From CAIZWU01 sp942492905 (GTDB lineage Bacteria > Verrucomicrobiota > Verrucomicrobiia > Verrucomicrobiales > V1-33): DNA of 64,000 nt. Location: NCBI GenBank assembly GCA_942492905.1, contig OW818657.1:1922001-1986000 (forward strand), written 5' to 3'. Made by a program: the position numbers and the translations under genes. How positions within the stretch are numbered: position 1 is the stretch's first letter; each line of letters opens with the position of its first letter. The notes under the pieces were generated by a model, which had not been told where the DNA came from, did no database searches, and worked only from the letters and a program-made list of their open reading frames with translations. Of the stretch, positions 58,864-64,000 are shown in pieces.

Positions 58864-59514
58864 TTATTTTTTAGTTTTCACGGGTTTTACGCGGTCGGGA
58901 AAAAGCTCCCGGCACAAACCGCAGGTGCTGCCCAGGCAACCCCGCGCCGGGCAGTGCTCCCGGCCATAAAAAATGATTCTCAGATGCAATTGGTTCCAGT
59001 CCTTGGTGGGGAATAGCTTTTTGAGATCGGCTTCGGTTTGCTCCACGGATTTACCAGAGGTCAGCTTCCAGCGCTGGGCCAACCGGTGGATGTGGGTATC
59101 CACCGGAAAGGCGGGCACCCCGAACGCCTGCGCCATCACCACCGAGGCCGTTTTATGGCCGACGCCGGGCAAGGCTTCGAGCGCCTCGAAACTCTGCGGA
59201 ACGGTCCCGCCGTGTTTTTCAACCAGAATGCGGGACAGATCGGAAATGGCCTGCGACTTTCTCGGGGACAGACCGCAGGGCCGGATGATGTTCCGGATTT
59301 CCTCCACGGGCACCAGCATCATGGTCTCCGGGGTGGCGGCCCGGGCAAACAGGGCAGGGGTGATCAGATTGACCCTCGCATCGGTGCATTGCGCGGAAAG
59401 CAGCACCGCAATCAGCAGGGTGTAAGGATCGCGGTGATCCAGTGGGATCGGGGTCTCCGGATACAACGCCGCTAGGACTTCAGCGATGCGGGCGGCCCGT
59501 TCAGCGCGAGTCAT
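58864..59514 (-). CDS. nth: Endonuclease III (DNA glycosylase/AP lyase)
   Basis: Encodes 216 residues. Helix-hairpin-helix-GPD motif LPGVGHKTASVVMAQAFGVP includes the catalytic Lys, and VDTHIHRLAQRW includes the catalytic Asp. PLDHRDPYTLLIAVLLSAQC opens the fold. The 4Fe-4S region is unusual: CPARGCLGSTCGLC gives C-x4-C-x4-C-x2-C instead of the usual C-x6-C-x2-C-x5-C, so the cluster may be altered. Removes oxidised pyrimidines in base excision repair. A single-gene unit. Confidence 0.93.
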   Translation of the reverse strand: MTRAERAARIAEVLAALYPETPIPLDHRDPYTLLIAVLLSAQCTDARVNLITPALFARAATPETMMLVPVEEIRNIIRPCGLSPRKSQAISDLSRILVEKHGGTVPQSFEALEALPGVGHKTASVVMAQAFGVPAFPVDTHIHRLAQRWKLTSGKSVEQTEADLKKLFPTKDWNQLHLRIIFYGREHCPARGCLGSTCGLCRELFPDRVKPVKTKK

Positions 59515-59626
59515 GGATCATTCTGGAACCAACCGGCGGAAAGGAGGACTGGCAAATTTGGGGCTCGATGGATGAGTTCGTCCTTCCGTCAGATGCCGGG
59601 TTTATCCGGCCACCCGCCAATCCGTT

Positions 59627-60175
59627 TTACAGGGAAGCGGTGGCGTTGCTGCCCGTCTTCCGCTGGATGCTCTGCACCATTTGGCGCACATGGGAGTGCT
59701 TGGTTCGGTCCTTCAGGATACTGAAACTCTGGGCGTAGGAGCCCCACTTCAGGACACTGATATTGACGTTGCGGACACCCCAGTCCTTGATCCCGGCCAT
59801 GTTGGGCTTGTAGAGATCAATGGTTTTGGTGCCGACCAAGGCGCTGCCGTAGTCATCGATCCGGTAAGTGTAGGGCAAACCTTGGATTTTGAAAATGGTG
59901 CCCAGAGGGAAAACTGACCAATCCGAGGCCGCGCTGCGGAAGTTGCCGTATTTCAAATTGCCGCCCTCGGCGCTGGCGAGGCCATATTGGAGACTGTCGG
60001 CTTCCACGTGGCTGTAAGCGGTGGTGCGGACCTTGTAGTATTTCGCATTGTCGACCTGGGTCGCGCTGCCGTGCTTGTAAACCTTGGCCGTGGCCAGATT
60101 GGAAGTAGAGGAGCAACTGCACAGTCCGGAAAGGATCACAGCGCAGAGGGCGGTCAGGAGTGGTCGGCAAGCCAT
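59627..60175 (-). CDS. 3D-domain lipoprotein
   Basis: Encodes 182 residues. Lipobox LCSC (18-21) makes Cys21 the likely lipidation site. The 3D domain (about 50-150) has VRTTAYSHVEADSLQ, DWSVFPLGTIFKIQGLP, YRIDDYGSALVGTKTIDLYK and VRNVNISVLKWGSYAQ, with three conserved Asp residues like MltA C-terminal and RlpA-type proteins. Likely peptidoglycan-associated in the outer membrane. A 112-base gap separates it from nth. Confidence 0.85.
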   Translation of the reverse strand: MACRPLLTALCAVILSGLCSCSSTSNLATAKVYKHGSATQVDNAKYYKVRTTAYSHVEADSLQYGLASAEGGNLKYGNFRSAASDWSVFPLGTIFKIQGLPYTYRIDDYGSALVGTKTIDLYKPNMAGIKDWGVRNVNISVLKWGSYAQSFSILKDRTKHSHVRQMVQSIQRKTGSNATASL

Positions 60176-60372
60176 AAGGTATTGGTGTTTGCGGTGTAGG
60201 CTGGATTCTTAGGGGGATCGGAAGGCAACGGTTCAGATCATGCTTTAAACCCTGGGAAGAAGGCCTCTTTTCAGCAGTTGCCGCGCCGGTTAAACCACTT
60301 TTCTAAGAGACGGGCAACAGAAGACTTCCTTAAATCAATCTGAATTACCATGATTTTAAGGAACTTGGCAAG

Positions 60373-61365
60373 TTAATTATCATTTTTGCCACTGACTGAA
60401 GGGACTGCCGAAGGCGCAGGCGGAGGGTTTCCGCCGGGCAGGGAGGTTTTTGCCGGTTGGAGCGCGGCGAGCGGCAAGGTCATCCAGAAGTCGGCGCCTT
60501 GTTGCCGCACCAGTTCAAGATCCGCAGCCGCAGCCGCGTGGTCGCCCTGCAAGGCATGGATCACCCCCCGGTCACAGAGGAGGGAAAGGTCCGGGTTTTC
60601 CGGCCGAATCCGGCGATTGATCTCCTGGAGGGCGGCGGTCAGGTCGGAGGCTGCTCCAGCCTGCTCGCCCGTGCCTTGCCGGATGCGCGCCCGGCGGATC
60701 AGCCATGAGGCCTGATACCGGGTGTTGGCGATTTCCTGCTCGATTTCGGGCAAAATCTCCTGGCCCCGCCCGGCGTCAATCATGGCGTCATACCACTTCG
60801 ACCGCACCACAAAGCTCCGGAGCTTCGTCATCGCGGCGGCCAGATCGCGCACCCGGTCGTCCAGTTTCCCCAGCCGCCGCTGGGCCTCCGACCGGAGCAG
60901 GCAGAGGTCCAGCAACAGATCGGGGGAGCGGTCCAGCCCGGTCTGGGCTTCCTGCAAGGCCTCGTCATTCTTCCCCTGTTTTAAAAGCAACTCCGCGAGC
61001 ACGCTGTGACAACCCGGCTGGTGAAACGCCTGATCTGCCGGAGCCGATGCCATCGCTTGGCGGAGCCGGGCGATTCCCTCCTCCATCCGGCCCTCCAGCG
61101 CGTCCATCCGGGCCAGTTCCCTTGAGGCCGGGAGGAAACCCGGATTCAGCGACAGGGTTTTTTCCCAATCCGCCCGCGCCTCGGCCGGGCGCTGCATTTC
61201 CCGGTAATTCCAAGCCCTTTGGAAATACAACTCCGGCAGATCGGGGGTTTTGGCAATCTGTGCATTCAATTCCGCCACCGTCACTTCATGCCCCGGATTG
61301 GCGGTTGCCGGACCAGGCCAGACCAGGCCCAGACTCAAAATCGCCAGACGCACGCTCCATTTCAT
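60373..61365 (-). CDS. Exported TPR-repeat protein
   Basis: Encodes 330 residues; signal peptide about 1-22. TPR helices: LPELYFQRAWNYREMQRPAE and ARADWEKTLSLNPGFLPASR, ELARMDALEGRMEEGIARLR, LAELLLKQGKNDEALQEAQT, and further pairs to about 290 ending GVIHALQGDHAAAAADLELV. The tail is Pro/Ser-rich. Likely a periplasmic scaffold; partner unknown. Confidence 0.8.
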   Translation of the reverse strand: MKWSVRLAILSLGLVWPGPATANPGHEVTVAELNAQIAKTPDLPELYFQRAWNYREMQRPAEARADWEKTLSLNPGFLPASRELARMDALEGRMEEGIARLRQAMASAPADQAFHQPGCHSVLAELLLKQGKNDEALQEAQTGLDRSPDLLLDLCLLRSEAQRRLGKLDDRVRDLAAAMTKLRSFVVRSKWYDAMIDAGRGQEILPEIEQEIANTRYQASWLIRRARIRQGTGEQAGAASDLTAALQEINRRIRPENPDLSLLCDRGVIHALQGDHAAAAADLELVRQQGADFWMTLPLAALQPAKTSLPGGNPPPAPSAVPSVSGKNDN

Positions 61366-61519
61366 GCCCAGACCATGCAGGCCCAGCGGAAATTGCCAAT
61401 GCGCAACTGGAGGGAGTTTCCCCTTTCTTCTCCCCCTGCGGCATCAATAATCGCCACGTGCCGGGAATAGCGCTACCCGGGGCACGTCCTCATCCAACCC
61501 AATACTCCCTCACAGCTAA

Positions 61520-62458
61520 ATGGAAAACGTCATCATCATCGGCAGCGGCTGCGCTGGCCTCACTGCCGCTCTTTATACTGCCCGCGCCGACCTCGCCCCC
61601 CTGGTCATCACCGGCATCATGCCCGGTGGCCTGCTCACCACCACCACCATTGTGGAAAACTACCCGGGCTTTGTCGAAGGCATCGATGGCTTCCAACTGA
61701 TGATGAACATGCAGAAACAGGCCGAACGGTTCGGCGCCCGCCTCCGCACTCTGAGCAAGGTCGAATCGGTGGACCTCAGCCAGCGTCCCTTTGCCGTGAC
61801 CGTCGATGGTGAGAAAATCCTCACAAAAACCCTCATCATCGCCACCGGCGCCGGCCATCGCCATCTGGGGATCGAAAGCGAGCACCTTTTGGAGAACAAA
61901 GGCGTCACCTACTGCGCCACCTGCGATGGCGCCCTGCCCATGTTCCGCAACAAACCGGTCGTGGTGGTCGGTGGCGGTGACTCCGCCTGTGAGGAAGCGA
62001 TGTATCTCACGCGCTTCGCCAGTGTGGTCTATCTGATCCACCGCCGCGGCGAGCTCCGGGCCTCCAAAATCATGGCCGACCGGGTCCTCGCCCATCCCAA
62101 AATCCAACCCGTCTGGCACACCGAGGTCCTGGAAATCCTCGATGTCACCAAGGACGAAGTCACGGGAGTCCGTCTGAAGAACAATCAAACCAACGAGGAG
62201 TCCGTCCTTGATTGCTCCGGGGTCTTCATCGCCATCGGCCTCGTGCCCAGCACCGAACTGGTCAAAGGAGTCATCGCCACTGACGAAGCCGGTTACTTCA
62301 CCCTTACCGAAGGCAGCAAAACCAACGTTCCCGGCGTCTTCATTGCCGGTGACTGCGCCGACAAGGTCTACCGCCAGGCCATCACTGCCGCCGGCATGGG
62401 CTGCATGGCCGCCATCGACGCCGAGCGTTTCCTCCAGGAGGAGGCGCATGCGGGGTGA
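61520..62458 (+). CDS. trxB: Thioredoxin reductase
   Basis: Encodes 312 residues. FAD-binding start ENVIIIGSGCAGLTAALYTA, redox-active C132-A-T-C135 in GVTYCATCDGALP, NADPH-binding VVVVGGGDSACEEAMYLTRF and the C-terminal FAD motif GVFIAGDCADKVYRQAITAA. Reduces thioredoxin with NADPH in the cytoplasm. A small gap separates it from the C39-like membrane gene. Confidence 0.97.
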   Translation: MENVIIIGSGCAGLTAALYTARADLAPLVITGIMPGGLLTTTTIVENYPGFVEGIDGFQLMMNMQKQAERFGARLRTLSKVESVDLSQRPFAVTVDGEKILTKTLIIATGAGHRHLGIESEHLLENKGVTYCATCDGALPMFRNKPVVVVGGGDSACEEAMYLTRFASVVYLIHRRGELRASKIMADRVLAHPKIQPVWHTEVLEILDVTKDEVTGVRLKNNQTNEESVLDCSGVFIAIGLVPSTELVKGVIATDEAGYFTLTEGSKTNVPGVFIAGDCADKVYRQAITAAGMGCMAAIDAERFLQEEAHAG

Positions 62459-62523
62459 CCGCTGACAGATTGGGAAAGGGATGGGTTGAGGCTGCGGTGC
62501 GCCTGCGATAGGAACGGAGGGAA

Positions 62524-63315
62524 ATGATTCCCCCTGTTCTGATTGCGGTGGCATGGATTGCGGCCTCGCTGGCTGTTTTTGCCCTGACGGCGGTCTGGCT
62601 GGCAAAGCGGTCCCGGACTTTTTGTTGGAAACTCTTCGCCGTGGCCTTGGGCCCTGCGTTGCTGGGGGCGGCCTACAGTCTATACTACCTGCACTTCCTG
62701 CCCGAGCCGGCGTGGTTTTACCAATGGCGCAGTTTGCCCGGCAGTGAAGCGCTGGTGTTGGCTCCATCTGTGGCGGGTGCGGCACTTTCTGCGGTCCTGC
62801 CCCGATGGTTCCGGTTGTTGACCATACCAGCTGTAGTCTTTCTAGCATATCTGCCTTTTGCCAAACCGGTGTGGGCTCCTTTGGATACAGGGTCGTTGGA
62901 AAACCATTGGAAGGACGGTGCCGCCCGGCAATCCACCCGGTCTACTTGCGGCCCAGCCAGTGCCGCCACGATACTCACCGCTCTGGGTATTCCGGCGCAG
63001 GAATCTGAATTGGCCATTGCAGCCCACAGCAGTGGTACCGGCACCGAGGCCTGGTATCTCGCCCGTGCCATCCGGCGCAAAGGGGCGGCCGTGGACTTCT
63101 GGATAGATCTAACTTCCCTCGCGATGGTCCCGTTGCCCTGCATTGCCGGTGTTAAACTCCCCGGAGGCACCGGACACTTTATTCCCGTCATGGAAAGACA
63201 GGGAAGCCGCTACCGCATTGGAGATCCGCTGAGGTCGGGCGAATGGATTGAGGAGCGCGACCTGCTCAAAAGGTATCAGTTCACCGGGTTTTACATGGCT
63301 ATACGCCTGCCCTGA
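62524..63315 (+). CDS. Membrane protein with C39-like cysteine peptidase domain
   Basis: Encodes 263 residues. Four hydrophobic segments (about 5-27, 35-58, 76-93, 97-113) precede a C39-like peptidase: C142 in STCGPASAATILTALGIPAQ, H218 in PGGTGHFIPVMERQG and D234 in RIGDPL form a Cys-His-Asp triad. The oxyanion-type Gln seen in bacteriocin C39 proteases is not obvious. May process a peptide at the membrane, perhaps on the outside. Starts 65 bases after trxB. Confidence 0.78.
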   Translation: MIPPVLIAVAWIAASLAVFALTAVWLAKRSRTFCWKLFAVALGPALLGAAYSLYYLHFLPEPAWFYQWRSLPGSEALVLAPSVAGAALSAVLPRWFRLLTIPAVVFLAYLPFAKPVWAPLDTGSLENHWKDGAARQSTRSTCGPASAATILTALGIPAQESELAIAAHSSGTGTEAWYLARAIRRKGAAVDFWIDLTSLAMVPLPCIAGVKLPGGTGHFIPVMERQGSRYRIGDPLRSGEWIEERDLLKRYQFTGFYMAIRLP

Positions 63316-63325
63316 AATCCAGCGG

Positions 63326-64000
63326 CTATGACGCCGCCGGAAGCCGGATCGCCACCTCCAGCCCGGTCGGCAGACGGTTTTGCGCACTGACCGTGCCCTG
63401 ACAGGCCTCCACGCAGGTGCGCACGATGGCGAGGCCCAGCCCGGTGCCTCCGGCCTCGCGGGTGCGGGCGCTGTCAGGACGGTAGAAGGGTTCGAAGATG
63501 CGTTCCAGTTCCGCTTCCGGCACGCCGGGGCCCTGATCGCTGATGGATAGGAGGACATCCGCAGCGTTGGCTTGTGCCGTGACCCTGACAGGACCGGCGT
63601 GGCCGGCATAGCGCAGGGCATTGCGCACCAGATTCGCCACCGCGCGGGCCAGCAGTTCCGGCTCCGCCCGGGCCGTCAGGGATTCGGGTATATCGATTTC
63701 CACCTGGCCGTCCGGCCCGGCTTCGCGGGCGGCCACTTCGCGGGCGAGCGCGGCCAGATTCACCGGCTGGAGCACCGCCTCGCGGGCCTGGAGTCCTGTC
63801 TTGGAATAAGCCAGGAGTTCATTCACCAGACGCGTCATCAGTTCCACTTCCTCGCGCACATCCTCCACCCTTTCGCGCTGGGTGGCATCGGCCTCGCGTT
63901 CCATCAGGCTGGCGCCGAGCTGCATCCGGGCCAGCGGGCTGCACAGCTCATGGGCGATATCGCCCAGGAAACGACGCTGGCCATGCACAAAATGTTCCAG
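63326..64000 (-). CDS. Sensor histidine kinase, C-terminal part (runs off right edge)
   Basis: The visible 225 residues comprise HisKA and HATPase_c. H-box RRFLGDIAHELCSPLARMQL carries the phospho-His; then N-box ARAVANLVRNALRYAGHAGP, G1 box SDQGPGVPEAELERIFEPFY and G2 TGLGLAIVRTCVEACQGTVS. The frame continues past 64000, so sensor and membrane parts are missing. Similar to CpxA/BaeS-like envelope-stress kinases. A response regulator would be expected outside the window. Confidence 0.92.
   Translation of the reverse strand: MEHFVHGQRRFLGDIAHELCSPLARMQLGASLMEREADATQRERVEDVREEVELMTRLVNELLAYSKTGLQAREAVLQPVNLAALAREVAAREAGPDGQVEIDIPESLTARAEPELLARAVANLVRNALRYAGHAGPVRVTAQANAADVLLSISDQGPGVPEAELERIFEPFYRPDSARTREAGGTGLGLAIVRTCVEACQGTVSAQNRLPTGLEVAIRLPAAS

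Overview
The window is a 64-kb piece of a GC-rich bacterial chromosome. The gene content points to the Verrucomicrobiota, probably Verrucomicrobiales (inference, no marker gene is present). The signs are paired DUF1549/DUF1553-DUF1501 and DUF1592-DUF1552 'planctomycete cytochrome' genes, several PEP-CTERM exported proteins, a bacterial SET methyltransferase, a giant lamin-tail/CotH protein, an LPS export operon, and palindromic intergenic repeats of the type common in this phylum. No tRNA, rRNA, CRISPR array or transposase was seen.

Layout. 1-2.4 kb (minus): a BlaI-type repressor overlaps a long ORF that fuses a BlaR1/M56 membrane metallopeptidase to a peptidoglycan amidase (Amidase_3), with two TGTA-N4-TACA operator-like sites upstream. 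2.5-7.6 kb (plus): envelope and housekeeping run kdsA-lptC-lptA-lptB-hpf-leuD. 7.7-12.9 kb: two small genes, an esterase/SMP-30 two-domain protein, an exported protein and a UvrD/PcrA-like helicase. 13.0-20.1 kb: an accessory island of about ten short plus-strand genes, mostly hypothetical, with lower GC. They are separated by two repeat families: an attC-like hairpin after genes and a ~130-bp inverted-end element directly before genes. It looks like a decayed integron-like cassette array, but no integrase is in the window. 20.2-21 kb: a PEP-CTERM protein.

21.1-31.5 kb is a tight GntR-led operon encoding both known PSCyt/PSD-type pairs, followed by a secreted propeller-like protein. 33.1-34.7 kb (minus): AEC transporter and SET-domain protein. 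34.8-37.9 kb: DUF883-type protein, membrane protein and two tandem PilT ATPases. 38.5-41.6 kb (minus): two adjacent exported-protein genes, each with a single-base frameshift. 41.6-48.1 kb: a Calx-beta adhesin-like protein, two phage-collar/microcystin-dependent-like proteins, an HExxH protein, a sulfotransferase and a small Tat-like exported protein, with a divergent aspartyl/asparaginyl beta-hydroxylase across a perfect 24-bp palindrome. This group looks like a possible modified-surface-protein system. 48.1-55.8 kb: more very large exported proteins (PEP-CTERM, CotH/LTD, LamG). 56.2-64 kb: a YkgJ-esterase fusion, TSUP permease, endonuclease III, 3D-domain lipoprotein, TPR protein, thioredoxin reductase, a C39-like membrane protein and a histidine kinase running off the right edge.

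All functions are read from sequence motifs only; no database search was possible. The most unusual items are the M56-amidase fusion, the collar/sulfotransferase/hydroxylase cluster, the YkgJ-PHB-depolymerase fusion, the cassette-like island, and a domain shared in swapped order by two PSCyt proteins.
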